Positions 27,938 to 36,711 of a DNA stretch of 64,000 bases are shown here, one piece after another (within the stretch, counting starts at the first letter, position 1; the number at the start of each line of letters is the position of its first letter). The stretch lies in the NCBI RefSeq assembly GCF_014595955.1, contig NZ_JABVCF010000001.1, positions 558,001 through 622,000 of the forward strand, in the 5' to 3' direction. Made by a program: the position numbers and the translations under genes. Under the pieces are notes generated by a model. That model saw only the letters and a list, made by a program, of their open reading frames with translations, did no database searches and was not told the DNA's origin. Source of the stretch: Pseudaminobacter soli (ex Zhang et al. 2022) (lineage in GTDB: Bacteria; Pseudomonadota; Alphaproteobacteria; Rhizobiales; Rhizobiaceae).

Positions 27938-28530
27938 CCACCACCTTCTTCCTAATCCGCCACGCAGCCCATGAGGATCTGGGTCGTTCGCTGACGGGAA
28001 GGAAGGAGGGGGCTCGGCTGGGGCGCGTCGGACGCGTGCAGGCGTTGCGGCTGGCGGAGTTGCTGTCGAGCGAGGCCATTTCAGCTGTCTACTCCAGTCC
28101 CCGCGAAAGGACACGAGAAACCGCCGCGGCGATCGCGATCGCCTGCGAGACCGGGCCGGTTAAGACTGTCGAGGAGGTCGACGAGATCGACTTTGGCGAA
28201 TGGTCGGGCAAGACGTTCGAGGAACTCGACCAGGACGCCGGCTGGCGCCGCTGGAACGAGGTGCGCGACCAGGCGCAAACGCCGGCGGGTGAGAGCATGG
28301 CGGACGTCCAGGCTCGTGCCCTCGATTTCGTCTGGCAGCTTACCCGAACAAATCGGGGTGAGGCGGTGGCAGTGGTGAGCCATTCCGATGTCATAAAGGC
28401 GATCGTCTGCCACGTACTGGGGCTGCCGATCGCCCATTGTTTCCGTTTCGATATCGACCCCGCCTCGGTCACCACCATCGTGATCGGCGATTGGGGAGCC
28501 AAGCTTCTGCGGATGAACCAAACCGCATGA
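27934..28530 (+). CDS. Histidine phosphatase family protein
   Basis: A 198-aa phosphoglycerate-mutase-fold protein. The phospho-His motif appears as LIRHAAHE (RHA rather than RHG). [12 protein letters not shown], the catalytic E in [15 protein letters not shown], and the second His in [11 protein letters not shown] are intact. ATGA overlap with ino1 makes a phosphatase acting on an inositol phosphate or phosphoglycoside intermediate attractive, analogous to the missing-step phosphatase of mycothiol synthesis, but the family's substrates are very diverse. Confidence 0.87.
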
Positions 28531-29636
28531 CGGGATCCGGCATGCGTCTGACCATATTCGGACTGAGCGTCAGTTCGTCCTGGGGAAACGGCCATGCCAC
28601 GCTCTGGAGAGGATTGATCCGGGCGCTCGCCGCGCGCGGCTGGAGCGTGACCTTCTTCGAGCGCGATGTGCCCTACTATGCCACCACGCGCGATCTCTAT
28701 GAGATCGAACCCGGCGAGTTGGTGCTCTACGAGAACTGGACGGAGGTGCGCCGACAAGCGCGTCAGGCAGTCGATGAAGCGGATGTGGTGATGGTCACCT
28801 CCTATTGCCCGGACGCGATCGCCGCGACCGATCTCGTGGCAGATGCCGGGAAAGCTCTCAAGGTGTTCTATGATCTCGATACGCCGGTGACCCTGTCGCG
28901 GCTCGGGACCGAGGAGCATCCCGCCTATATCGGAGAGCGGGGCCTTCGCGATTTCGACCTGGTGCTGAGCTACACCGGCGGCATCGCCCTGGACCGCCTC
29001 CGCTCGGACCTTGGCGCCCGCCATGCCGCGCCGCTCTACGGTCACGTCGACCCTCAGATTTACGAGGCGGGAGAGCCCAATTCGGCCTTCGCCGCGGATC
29101 TTTCCTATCTCGGCACCTATGCCACCGACCGTCAGGAGGGCGTGGAGCGGTTTCTCGTACGCCCGGCCGCCCTGCAGCCGAACCGTCGGTTTGTGATCGG
29201 CGGTGCCCAGTATCCGCAGGACTTCCCTTGGACACCCAACATCTATTTCGTGCGCCACCTGCCGCCGGCGGACCATCCTTCGTTCTACGCTTCGTCCCGG
29301 GCGACCCTCAACGTCACGCGCGGCGCCATGGCCGCAATGGGATGGTGCCCCTCGGGCCGTCTGTTCGAAGCCGCGTCATGCGGCGCCACGATCCTGACCG
29401 ACGTCTGGGACGGGCTGGACGAGTTCTTCGAGCCGGGCTCCGAGGTCCTGCCTCTCTCCAGCACCGAGCACGCCTTAGCCGCGCTCGAGATGGACGATGC
29501 CGAACTGCGCCGGATCGGCCGGCTGGCGCGCGAGCGCACGCTCGCGCAGCACACGTCGGCGATACGGGCTGCCCAGTTGGAACGCATGTTGGAGGAGGCG
29601 CATTCGTCGCACTGGGAGCAAAGGGAGACGGTGTAG
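28527..29636 (+). CDS. CgeB-like glycosyltransferase (copy 4)
   Basis: A 369-aa CgeB-family protein closely paralogous to copy 3: SSSWGNGHATLWRGLIRAL, FFERDVPYYATTRDLYEI, YDLDTPVTLSRL, DLSYLGTYATDRQ, SGRLFEAASCGATILTDVW. ATG 28527 overlaps the phosphatase stop as ATGA; ATG 28542 is an alternative. An open frame extending to 28437 lies inside the phosphatase gene and is rejected. Confidence 0.78.
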   Translation: MTGSGMRLTIFGLSVSSSWGNGHATLWRGLIRALAARGWSVTFFERDVPYYATTRDLYEIEPGELVLYENWTEVRRQARQAVDEADVVMVTSYCPDAIAATDLVADAGKALKVFYDLDTPVTLSRLGTEEHPAYIGERGLRDFDLVLSYTGGIALDRLRSDLGARHAAPLYGHVDPQIYEAGEPNSAFAADLSYLGTYATDRQEGVERFLVRPAALQPNRRFVIGGAQYPQDFPWTPNIYFVRHLPPADHPSFYASSRATLNVTRGAMAAMGWCPSGRLFEAASCGATILTDVWDGLDEFFEPGSEVLPLSSTEHALAALEMDDAELRRIGRLARERTLAQHTSAIRAAQLERMLEEAHSSHWEQRETV

Positions 29637-30458
29637 ATGCTGGGCGTCGTACCGGCCGCAGGAAAGGGAACCCGGATCCAGCCCCTCGGCTTTTCCAAAG
29701 AACTGCTGCCTGTCGGCAGCCGCCTGGAAGGTCCCGTCGAGCGGCCCTGCGCGGTGAGCGAATATCTGGTGCGCCGCATGGTCATGGCCGGGGCGGACAA
29801 GATCTGCTTCGTCATCGCTCCGGGCAAATCCGACATCCTCGAGTACTATGCTGCCGGCTACTCGGAGGCGGCCACAGTCTTCGTCGTGCAGCCCTCCCCG
29901 GTCGGCCTCTGCGATGCGATCTTCCGGGCCGCACCGCTGGTTGGGCCCGACGAACAGGTTCTGGTCGGCCTTCCGGACACGATCTGGTTTCCGGAGGACG
30001 GGTATTCGGCGCTGCCGAAAGACTGCCTTTCCTTCCTGCTCTTTCCTGTCGATCGCCCCGAATTCTTCGACGCTGTCGTGACTGATGAGTTCGGCCGGGT
30101 CAGCGAAATTCAGGTGAAGGAAAAAGACGCCCAGTCGAACTGGATTTGGGGCGCCTTCTCCATGCCGGGGCGGGTTCTTCGGGAACTCGCCGACCTCTGG
30201 CATGTGCGCGAGGAGCAGGATGAATATGTCGGCACTCTAATCAACGCCTATCTGGCCCAGGGAGGAGAAGCGCTCGGCGTGAGGGCGGGGAGCGAATACG
30301 TCGACGTGGGCACCTTCGACGGCTACCGCCGGGCGGTGAAGCTGCTCGGCGAGGCCTCGCAGCAGGAGCAGCCCCGCGCAGCCGATTTCCCGAACATCGC
30401 AACGACCATCTGTTCGCAGCCGGGTGCCACAAGAATTCCTCTCCGGGAAGGGAGATGA
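29637..30458 (+). CDS. Sugar-1-phosphate nucleotidyltransferase-like protein
   Basis: A 273-aa protein with the signature VVPAAGKGTRIQPLGFSKELLPVG, a version of the G-x-GTR-x-P-x-K-LLPV pyrophosphorylase motif. DTIWFPEDG may carry the metal-binding Asp, and EYVDVGTFDGYRRAV ends the catalytic domain as in RmlA-like enzymes. It would activate a sugar 1-phosphate to an NDP-sugar for the cluster's transferases. The ATG directly follows the upstream stop, with GGGAGA 8 nt away. Confidence 0.8.
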   Translation: MLGVVPAAGKGTRIQPLGFSKELLPVGSRLEGPVERPCAVSEYLVRRMVMAGADKICFVIAPGKSDILEYYAAGYSEAATVFVVQPSPVGLCDAIFRAAPLVGPDEQVLVGLPDTIWFPEDGYSALPKDCLSFLLFPVDRPEFFDAVVTDEFGRVSEIQVKEKDAQSNWIWGAFSMPGRVLRELADLWHVREEQDEYVGTLINAYLAQGGEALGVRAGSEYVDVGTFDGYRRAVKLLGEASQQEQPRAADFPNIATTICSQPGATRIPLREGR

Positions 30459-31222
30459 GGATGCAACTGTCCAGCACGGAGATCCGTCGGCAGGTGGAGG
30501 CGCTCGGGCCATGGTTCCACAACATGGAACTGATGGGCGTAGCGACGGCTCCGAACCACTTTCTAGGCAACTATCCTTACATCAAATGGCGCAAGTTCGC
30601 CGATGCCATACCCGCGGACCTCTCGGGCATGACCGTTCTGGATATCGGTTGCAATGCCGGTTTCTACTCGATCGAGATGAAGCGCCGGGGTGCCGACCGC
30701 GTGCTCGGGATCGACTTCGACGCGGGCTATCTCGCGCAGGCCCGCTTCGCGGCCGACGTCGCGGACTGTGACATCGAGTTCAGGCTGCTCTCCGTCTACG
30801 ACGTGGGCGCTTTGAAGGAAAAGTTCGACGTCATCCTCTTCATGGGCGTCCTCTATCACCTGCGCCATCCGCTGCTGGCGCTCGACCTGATCCGCGAGCA
30901 TGTCGCCAAGGACCTCCTCATCTTCCAGTCGATGCAGCGCGGCAGCACCGACGAAGCGCAGGTGGAGCAGAACTACGACTTCTGGCAGCGCGAACTGTTC
31001 GATCGGCCCGAATTCCCAAAAATGCATTTCATCGAGCACCGCTATTCCGACGACCCGACCAACTGGTGGATCCCGAACCGCGCCTGCACGGAAGCGATGC
31101 TGCGCAGTTCGGGCTTCGAGATCCTCTCCCACCCGGAAGAGGAGGTTTATCTCTGCCGCGCCGCCCAGGCCCCCGCCGGGGAAGGCGCCGTCTACCCCGC
31201 GAGAGGATTTGCAAATGATTGA
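30455..31222 (+). CDS. SAM-dependent methyltransferase (TIGR04290-like)
   Basis: A 255-aa class I methyltransferase. SAM motif I is VLDIGCNAGFYSIEMKRRGA (about residues 63-82), followed by GIDFD and LFMGVLYHLRHPLLALD. The N-terminal LGPWFHNMEL and central QSMQRGSTDEAQ...WWIPN fit what I remember of TIGR04290, a family defined from an uncharacterised carbohydrate-type cassette; this needs a search to confirm. A sugar or inositol O-methylation is likely. ATGA overlap upstream. Confidence 0.82.
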   Translation: MRMQLSSTEIRRQVEALGPWFHNMELMGVATAPNHFLGNYPYIKWRKFADAIPADLSGMTVLDIGCNAGFYSIEMKRRGADRVLGIDFDAGYLAQARFAADVADCDIEFRLLSVYDVGALKEKFDVILFMGVLYHLRHPLLALDLIREHVAKDLLIFQSMQRGSTDEAQVEQNYDFWQRELFDRPEFPKMHFIEHRYSDDPTNWWIPNRACTEAMLRSSGFEILSHPEEEVYLCRAAQAPAGEGAVYPARGFAND

Positions 31223-32150
31223 AGCCGCGATGATCTGGAACGAGCCGAACAACAAGTCCCACTGGGACCCCGAACTCGACCCCGATTGGAGCCGGTTCGC
31301 CGAGATGTCCATCCTGGCGGCGGATGCGATCGCGGCCGAAAACCCGGCCTTGACCAAGGTGCTTGGCGGCATCTCGCCGATCGACCCCGGCTTCATGCAG
31401 CGCATGAAGGATTTTGGTGTGCTGGATCATGTCGATGCCGTAGCCGTCCATGGTTTTCCGCTCGACTGGAATCTTTGGCAGGTCCACGAATGGCCGCAGA
31501 AGATCGCCGAGATCGCAGCCGTGACCGATCTGCCGATCTGGGTGAGCGAAGTGGGTGTTTCGACTTTCGGCGCCGAGGAAGTGCAGGCGTGGGGGCTTAA
31601 ACGCACGGCGGAGCTTCTCAGGGGTAATACTCCCCGCATCCAGTGGTACAGCCTCTACGACCTGCCGCGCTCCTGGGAAGCCACGACGCGCCACAAGGAG
31701 GCGGAAGGATCTTCCTACTACCGCCACTTCTACATGGGCCTCCTGCGCGAGGACGGGACACCGAAGCCGGCCTTGGAAGAGTTCGCGCGCCACACGCCCG
31801 AGATGGGGCTGGTCCAGTGGTTCCATTTCGAGGATCAGCGCCTGGACGACGCGGTCGCCTGGATGAAGCGCCTCGGCGTGACCTATCTGCGCACCGGACT
31901 TTCCTGGGCAGACAGTTTCAGGCCCGGCGCCCTGGACTGGTTCGATCGGCAGATGGAGGCCCTCGCCCCCTTCGACGTGACGCTGACCTTCTGCTTCACG
32001 CCCGAGCATCGCGGCGAGATGCCTCATCACACCAGCCCGCCGCAGGTGCCCGAGGAGTTCGCCGAGTTCTGCGCCGCGATGACGCGCCGCTACGCCGCGG
32101 CGGCACGACCGGCAAGCGCGCGGCAAGCTATGCGGGCTACGGCCGCCTAA
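31215..32150 (+). CDS. Glycosidase-like TIM-barrel protein with circularly permuted motif order
   Basis: A 311-aa protein with GH clan-A features. WNEPN (8-12; E10 would be the acid/base) is normally at the end of strand 4, yet here it is at the N-terminus. VHGF (78-81), VSEVG (110-114; E112 would be the nucleophile) and WYSLYD (144-149) follow as strands 6, 7 and 8. The second half (about 198-293) then reads like strands 1-3: LVQWFHFED, LGVTYLRTGLSWAD, FDVTLTFCFTPEHRG, SPPQVPEEFAEFCAAMTRRYA. That last stretch is what normally comes just before WNEPN. No signal peptide, so cytoplasmic: it may trim, transglycosylate or only bind the glycan. ATG 31215 has AGAGG 8 nt upstream. The last 15 residues (AAARPASARQ...) look non-native. 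Confidence 0.75.
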   Translation: MIEAAMIWNEPNNKSHWDPELDPDWSRFAEMSILAADAIAAENPALTKVLGGISPIDPGFMQRMKDFGVLDHVDAVAVHGFPLDWNLWQVHEWPQKIAEIAAVTDLPIWVSEVGVSTFGAEEVQAWGLKRTAELLRGNTPRIQWYSLYDLPRSWEATTRHKEAEGSSYYRHFYMGLLREDGTPKPALEEFARHTPEMGLVQWFHFEDQRLDDAVAWMKRLGVTYLRTGLSWADSFRPGALDWFDRQMEALAPFDVTLTFCFTPEHRGEMPHHTSPPQVPEEFAEFCAAMTRRYAAAARPASARQAMRATAA

Positions 32151-32155
32151 CGGCC

Positions 32156-32992
32156 ATGCAGCAGCGGGTCTCACCGGCGGATGTCATAGCGCCCTTCGCG
32201 GCCATGCTGGCGGGCGATGCGCCCGGCAGCGGCAAGGCTGTGGTGGTCATCGCTCATCCGGACGACGAGACGGTCGGGATGGGCAGCGTTCTCCACTGTC
32301 TGCAGGACCTGCAGATTATTCATGTGACGGACGGCGCGCCGCGCGACATGGCCGATGCACATGCGTACGGCTTTTCGACCTGTGAGGACTATTCGCGGGC
32401 GCGCCGGGCCGAGTTGAACAAGGCCCTTGCGGAGGGCGGTGCATCGCACGCCGCGCTCGTCGAACTCGGAGTCCCCGACAAGGAGGCGGCGCGGAACCTC
32501 CCTCGCCTCTCGACCGAACTCGCCAGGCTGATCGCCAGCGCGCGTTTCGTCGTCACCCATTGCTACGAAGGCGGGCACCCGGATCATGATGCATGTGCCT
32601 TCGCGGTGCACGCGGCCTGCCGGTTGCTGCGCCAGCGGGAAGGTCTTTGCCCGGAGATCATCGAGGTGCCCCTCTATAACGCCGGCGAACAGGCCCCTTC
32701 GTTTCAAACCTTCCCTGCCGGACCCGGCCCGACGGCGATCGAAATGCCGCTCCCAGAGGACGCGCTCGATCGGAAGCGCCGGATGCTTGCCTGCTTTGCG
32801 ACGCAACGCCAGGTGCTCGCGCCCTTCACCTCTCCGGTCGAGCGCTTCCGCAATGCGCCGGCCCACGACTTCCAGAAGCTGCCGAATGCAGGGCGGCTCT
32901 ATTATGAGACGCTGCCCCTCGGCCTGACCGGCGCCGAATGGCTCGTGCTGGCCAGCGGCGCCTATGACGAACTGGGGCTTTCCCCACTATGA
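32156..32992 (+). CDS. PIG-L family N-deacetylase
   Basis: A 278-aa zinc-dependent deacetylase of the PIG-L/MshB family. Metal ligands are visible in AHPDDE (33-38) and GGHPDHD. Family members remove the acetyl group from GlcNAc in GlcNAc-PI (GPI anchors), GlcNAc-inositol (mycothiol) or GlcNAc-malate (bacillithiol). With ino1 and glycosyltransferases in the same operon, a GlcNAc-inositol-type substrate is a natural hypothesis. ATG 32156 lies 5 nt after the previous stop; an upstream open frame belongs to the out-of-frame shadow of the glycosidase gene. Confidence 0.88.
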   Translation: MQQRVSPADVIAPFAAMLAGDAPGSGKAVVVIAHPDDETVGMGSVLHCLQDLQIIHVTDGAPRDMADAHAYGFSTCEDYSRARRAELNKALAEGGASHAALVELGVPDKEAARNLPRLSTELARLIASARFVVTHCYEGGHPDHDACAFAVHAACRLLRQREGLCPEIIEVPLYNAGEQAPSFQTFPAGPGPTAIEMPLPEDALDRKRRMLACFATQRQVLAPFTSPVERFRNAPAHDFQKLPNAGRLYYETLPLGLTGAEWLVLASGAYDELGLSPL

Positions 32993-34044
32993 AGCTCACG
33001 GTCCTCAACGTTGCCTATCCGCTGGCGCCTGTCGGGCCGGATGCGGTCGGCGGTGCGGAGCAGGTGCTCTCGGCACTCGACCGCGCGCTCGTCGAGATGG
33101 GCCATCGCTCCATCGTTATCGCATGCGAGGGCTCCACGGCCGCCGGAACGCTGGTGAGCGTGCCTTTCGAGGTTGGCATTCTCGATGAGGCTGCAAAGGC
33201 GCGAGCGCATGCGCGCCACCGCGAAGCGATCGCTACGACGCGGCGGCGCTGGCCGGTCGATGTCGTCCACCTCCACGGCATCGATTTTCAATCCTACCTG
33301 CCGGATAACGGGCCGACGCTGGCTACCCTGCACCTGCCGCTCGATTGGTATTCCGCCGAGGCGCTCCGCCCTGCCCGGCCGGACCTGTGGCTGCACGCGG
33401 TCTCGCAATCCCAGCACCTGCTCGTCCCGGATGGTGCGATGCTGCACGGACCGATCCCCAACGGCGTGGATTTCGATGCACTGGCACGCCCCCACGCCAA
33501 GCGCAATTTTGCCCTCGTGCTCAGCCGCATCTGCCCTGAGAAGGGCATTCACCTGGCATTCGAGGCGTCCCGAATGGCCGATATGCCTTTGCTGGTAGCA
33601 GGGCGGGTCTACCGCTACGAAACACACGAACGCTATTTCCGCGACGAGGTGCTGCCGCGGCTGGACAGGCGGCGAAGGTTCCTGGGGCCGGTCGGCTTCA
33701 TCCGCAAGCGGCGGCTCTTGAACGCCGCGCGCTGCCTTGTCATCCCGAGCCTGGCGGCGGAAACCAGCTCGCTCGTGGCCATGGAAGCGCTCGCCTGCGG
33801 AACGCCCGTCGTGGCATTCCCGAACGGCGCACTGCCGGAGGTGATCGACCACGGCCGTACCGGGTTTCTCGTGAACAGCCTAGTCGAGATGGCTGAGGCC
33901 ATGGCTGCAGCCGGCTCGCTGGATCCGGAAACCTGCCGGGCAGAGGCGCGCCGCCGGTTCTCGCTGGAGAAAATGATCGCCGGCTACATGGATGCCTATC
34001 ATGCGCTCGCCAGGCTTGGCCACGGCGTCTCCGCGGTGGCCTGA
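32989..34044 (+). CDS. Glycosyltransferase family 4
   Basis: A 351-aa GT4 enzyme: GGAEQVLSALDRALVEMGH near the N-terminus, VVHLHGID, SRICPEKGIHLAFEA at the domain junction, and ETSSLVAMEALACGTPVVAFPNGALPEVI (E-x7-E donor motif) in the C-terminal domain. ATGA overlap with the PIG-L gene. Either this or the GT4 at 19092 could perform an MshA-like transfer to inositol phosphate; sequence alone does not decide. Confidence 0.87.
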   Translation: MKLTVLNVAYPLAPVGPDAVGGAEQVLSALDRALVEMGHRSIVIACEGSTAAGTLVSVPFEVGILDEAAKARAHARHREAIATTRRRWPVDVVHLHGIDFQSYLPDNGPTLATLHLPLDWYSAEALRPARPDLWLHAVSQSQHLLVPDGAMLHGPIPNGVDFDALARPHAKRNFALVLSRICPEKGIHLAFEASRMADMPLLVAGRVYRYETHERYFRDEVLPRLDRRRRFLGPVGFIRKRRLLNAARCLVIPSLAAETSSLVAMEALACGTPVVAFPNGALPEVIDHGRTGFLVNSLVEMAEAMAAAGSLDPETCRAEARRRFSLEKMIAGYMDAYHALARLGHGVSAVA

Positions 34045-35032
34045 GGCAGAGCTGCCCCTGCGCACCGAGGTCATCGCGGGCCTCGACGACCTGCGCCGAA
34101 TCGAGCGGCTCTGGTGGTCGCTCTGGGAGCGCTGCCCTCCGGCCACGCCCTTCCAATCGCCTGCGTGGCTGCTGCCCTGGTGGGAGGTTTTCGCGCCGGG
34201 GCGGCTTGCCGCGATCGCGGCGTGGCGTGATAACGAACTCTATGGCCTCGCAGCCTTCTATCTCGAACCAAACACTGACCGGCTTCTGCCGGCCGGCATT
34301 TCGCTCAGCGACTATCTCGATGTCCTCATCGATCCGGATTCGGAGGAGGAAGCGGGGACCGCGATTGTCCATACGGCAGTCGCCCTGCCCTGGCGCGAAT
34401 GGAGTTTTGAGGACCTCGCGGCCGGAGCCTGCGCGATGCGCCTTCCGGTGCTTCCCGGAACAAAAGAAACCGTCTCGCCGCACCACGCCGCGCCCGTCAT
34501 TCCGCTCTGCGGCGGCGATGATCTCTGCTGCTGCGTACCGGCCCGGCGCAGGCGGCAGTTGAGACGGGCGATTGCGGCTGCTGAGCGGCTCGGGGAAATT
34601 TCGATCGAGCGAAAGGAAGACGCACCCAAGCAATTCCTGGACGAACTCATCCGCCTGCATGGGGCACGTTGGGAGGGCGACGGCGTCCTGAACGGCGCGG
34701 ACGTACTGCGCTTCCACAGGCTCGCCCTGCCCCGGCTGGCCGCTCGTGGGCTGGCGCGCTGCTGGCTGATGTCGATCGACGGCAAGCCGGTGGGCGCCTA
34801 TTACGGTTTCGGCGACCACGACCGCGCCTATGCCTATATCGGCGGGTTCGACCCCGACTATTCCGAGGTCAGCCCCGGCTCGATCCTGACCGGACATGCG
34901 ATCAGGCAAGCCATCCGCGAGGGCGCGCGCGAATTCCACTTCCTCAGGGGCGGCGAGGCGTACAAGTTCAGTTGGGGAGCCAAGGAGCGCTGGACCAGCC
35001 GGCGCGTGTTCACCCGGACCGAGACATCATGA
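33992..35032 (+). CDS. BioF2-like (GNAT/FemAB fold) acyltransferase
   Basis: A 346-aa protein of the acetyltransferase group formerly called CelD/BcsL-like (PF13480 type). Typical blocks are TPFQSPAWLLPWWEVF, ARRRRQLRRAI, and RCWLMSIDGKPVGAYYGFG followed by FHFLRGGEAYKFSWGA. It would acylate an amine or hydroxyl of the glycan, perhaps the amine exposed by the PIG-L enzyme. The ATG at 33992 overlaps the GT4 gene by 53 nt; TTG 34016 is a shorter alternative. Confidence 0.8.
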   Translation: MPIMRSPGLATASPRWPEAELPLRTEVIAGLDDLRRIERLWWSLWERCPPATPFQSPAWLLPWWEVFAPGRLAAIAAWRDNELYGLAAFYLEPNTDRLLPAGISLSDYLDVLIDPDSEEEAGTAIVHTAVALPWREWSFEDLAAGACAMRLPVLPGTKETVSPHHAAPVIPLCGGDDLCCCVPARRRRQLRRAIAAAERLGEISIERKEDAPKQFLDELIRLHGARWEGDGVLNGADVLRFHRLALPRLAARGLARCWLMSIDGKPVGAYYGFGDHDRAYAYIGGFDPDYSEVSPGSILTGHAIRQAIREGAREFHFLRGGEAYKFSWGAKERWTSRRVFTRTETS

Positions 35033-36279
35033 GCCTGGACGGTAAGTTGGATCTGACCGAACCTTACGAGCCGCTCGCCCGGCGCATCTCCGGCGCGCAA
35101 ACGATGGAAGCTGCACTTGTCGGGCTGATCCTGGAGACCGAGAGCTTAAGCGCGCTCCAGATACTGCTGCGAGAAGAGGCTGCTCGGACGAAAGATGAAA
35201 GCGGAGCCGTGCAGATTGCCGAAATGCAGCAGTTTCTGCGCAGACACCCGCAATCTTGGCGGCAGGTGCGTGGTGCGGCCAAAGCGGTGGACCATGCGCG
35301 CGGTAATGAAACTCCGGAGGAGGTGCTGGCCAGACTGGCGGAAAGCTTTGATGCGGCCGCCGCGATCTCGCCCGCCGCAGGCGTGGCACTGTATTCCCTC
35401 GGCGATGAGGGAAAGCTGGCGGCGATGACCGACGAGGCCGTCGAATGGCTGGAGCAACAAGGGCTCATCGCTCCCGATCGGGAGTTACTCGACCTCGGAT
35501 GCGGCAGCGGCCGCTTCGAACAGGCGCTTTCCCCCAAAGTGCGCCGCATCGTCGGCACGGAGATCTCGCCGAGAATGCTGGAATGTTCCGGCAAGCGTTG
35601 CTCGGGGCTTACGAATGTTCAGTTTCGGCTTACCGATGGGCGCGACCTCGGCGGCTTTCGGGATCGGAGTTTCGACTGCATCCTTGCCGTCGACAGTTTT
35701 CCCTATCTGGTGCTCGCCGGCGGCGGTATAGCCGCCGCGCATGTGCGGGATTCCGGGCGCGTTCTGCGTGCCGGCGGGAGCTTGGTGATCCTGAACTATT
35801 CCTATGAAGGCGGCTTCGAGACCCAGCAGGCGGAGGTAACTGAGTTGGGCCGGCTCGCGGGCCTGGAACTCACGTCGGCCGCAAAGAACCCGTTCCGCCT
35901 ATGGGACGGATCGGCGTTCCAACTTGATAAGCCCGGGCCTAGCCTGCGCGGCCGCAGTATGGGACGCGGCTCAACTCTTCGCGCTCGAATTCGGGTTGCG
36001 CTTGTCGGAGTCCGTGATCGGTCCCTTGGACGCTTTCGAGCCGCCGCCCCGCTCCTGCGCATTCCACTGCTGGCTGCCGACGTCACGCGGGGCGGATTAC
36101 TAGTCGCTCCCGCTGGCGGGCTTGTCCGAAATCTTCTTGCCCGACCTGCTGCTTGGCCATCCGACGCCTCCTCGTTGCTGCCGGCCCAACCGATGCGGCA
36201 CGATTTCGATCCGGCTCAGATAGGGGAACCATTCCCTGCGGCGTCCCGTTGGTCCGGTAACGAAAGGAGATCAAAATGA
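35029..36279 (+). CDS. SAM-dependent methyltransferase with anomalous C-terminal tail
   Basis: The first ~301 residues form a normal class I methyltransferase with an N-terminal helical extension (1-130), motif I LLDLGCGSGRF (153-163), GTEISPRML and the ILNYSYEG strand. After FRLWDGSAFQLDKP the frame runs on for about 115 residues rich in Arg, Ala and Leu with no recognisable fold, to a stop overlapping the next gene as ATGA. The tail (35932-36279) may be out-of-frame readthrough after a lost stop, since TAG in the next frame lies at about 35941. ATG 35029 overlaps the acyltransferase stop; longer upstream frames are shadows. It is the last gene of operon 2. Confidence 0.75.
   Translation: MSLDGKLDLTEPYEPLARRISGAQTMEAALVGLILETESLSALQILLREEAARTKDESGAVQIAEMQQFLRRHPQSWRQVRGAAKAVDHARGNETPEEVLARLAESFDAAAAISPAAGVALYSLGDEGKLAAMTDEAVEWLEQQGLIAPDRELLDLGCGSGRFEQALSPKVRRIVGTEISPRMLECSGKRCSGLTNVQFRLTDGRDLGGFRDRSFDCILAVDSFPYLVLAGGGIAAAHVRDSGRVLRAGGSLVILNYSYEGGFETQQAEVTELGRLAGLELTSAAKNPFRLWDGSAFQLDKPGPSLRGRSMGRGSTLRARIRVALVGVRDRSLGRFRAAAPLLRIPLLAADVTRGGLLVAPAGGLVRNLLARPAAWPSDASSLLPAQPMRHDFDPAQIGEPFPAASRWSGNERRSK
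36225..36250 (+). promoter_or_regulatory. EcfG-type promoter of the small stress-protein genes
   Basis: GGAAC, 17 nt, CGTT, an exact consensus match ending 25 nt before ATG 36276. It lies inside the anomalous tail of the methyltransferase frame, which further argues that the tail is not conserved coding sequence. Confidence 0.75.
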
Positions 36280-36461
36280 CGGCAAAAGCTCCTCCGACAC
36301 CCCCCGAAAACCAGAGCCATAAAGGCACGGGCGACATGAAGACGGCACCTCGCGACGAGCAGCCGAAGGGCGGAACTTCGGTCGACAATCCGGATAAACG
36401 CGGCCACCAGGGCAATTCAGCCATAAACCTCACGCCGCAACGCAAAGTGCAGGATCGATAG
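36276..36461 (+). CDS. Small hydrophilic protein, stress-type (1 of 3)
   Basis: A 61-aa protein, very polar, without hydrophobic core: PPTPPENQSHKGTGDMKTAP...GGTSVDNPDKRGHQGNSA. AGGAG lies 6 nt before the ATG. It sits directly behind an exact EcfG promoter, as do many short disordered proteins of the alphaproteobacterial general stress response. No family is recognised and no function can be assigned. Confidence 0.72.
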   Translation: MTAKAPPTPPENQSHKGTGDMKTAPRDEQPKGGTSVDNPDKRGHQGNSAINLTPQRKVQDR

Positions 36462-36470
36462 GAGGGCAGG

Positions 36471-36680
36471 ATGTCCACTTCAAGCAAGCATCCCAACACC
36501 ATTCGCCAAGGCGGGCCCGGCGCCTCGCACGAGAACGCCAAAAAGCCGCTTCAAGTGAACAAGCCGCAGGCGGACTCCGACCAGCGACATCACAGCAAGG
36601 TCTCCGGCGGCGGTGGAGAGAAGGACATCCGCCACACGCACAACCCTGAGACCAAAGGCTCGCAGCGGCAGACGCACTGA
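36471..36680 (+). CDS. Small hydrophilic protein, stress-type (2 of 3)
   Basis: A 69-aa protein rich in His, Gln, Ser, Lys and Gly (SSKHPNTIRQGGPGASHEN, HHSKVSGGGGEKDIRHTHN). GGAGGG precedes ATG 36471 with a 4-nt spacer, 9 nt after the preceding stop, so it is probably co-transcribed with it. No family recognised; predicted disordered. Confidence 0.7.
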   Translation: MSTSSKHPNTIRQGGPGASHENAKKPLQVNKPQADSDQRHHSKVSGGGGEKDIRHTHNPETKGSQRQTH

Positions 36681-36711
36681 TCAGAGAATCGTTTTTTGCA
36701 GGAGGCGACAA

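Noticed and set aside
36083-36160. A 25-aa minus-strand ORF with a strong GAGGAGG 6 nt upstream
   Set aside because: Too short and compositionally unremarkable in its own frame; treated as possible gene decay rather than a gene.
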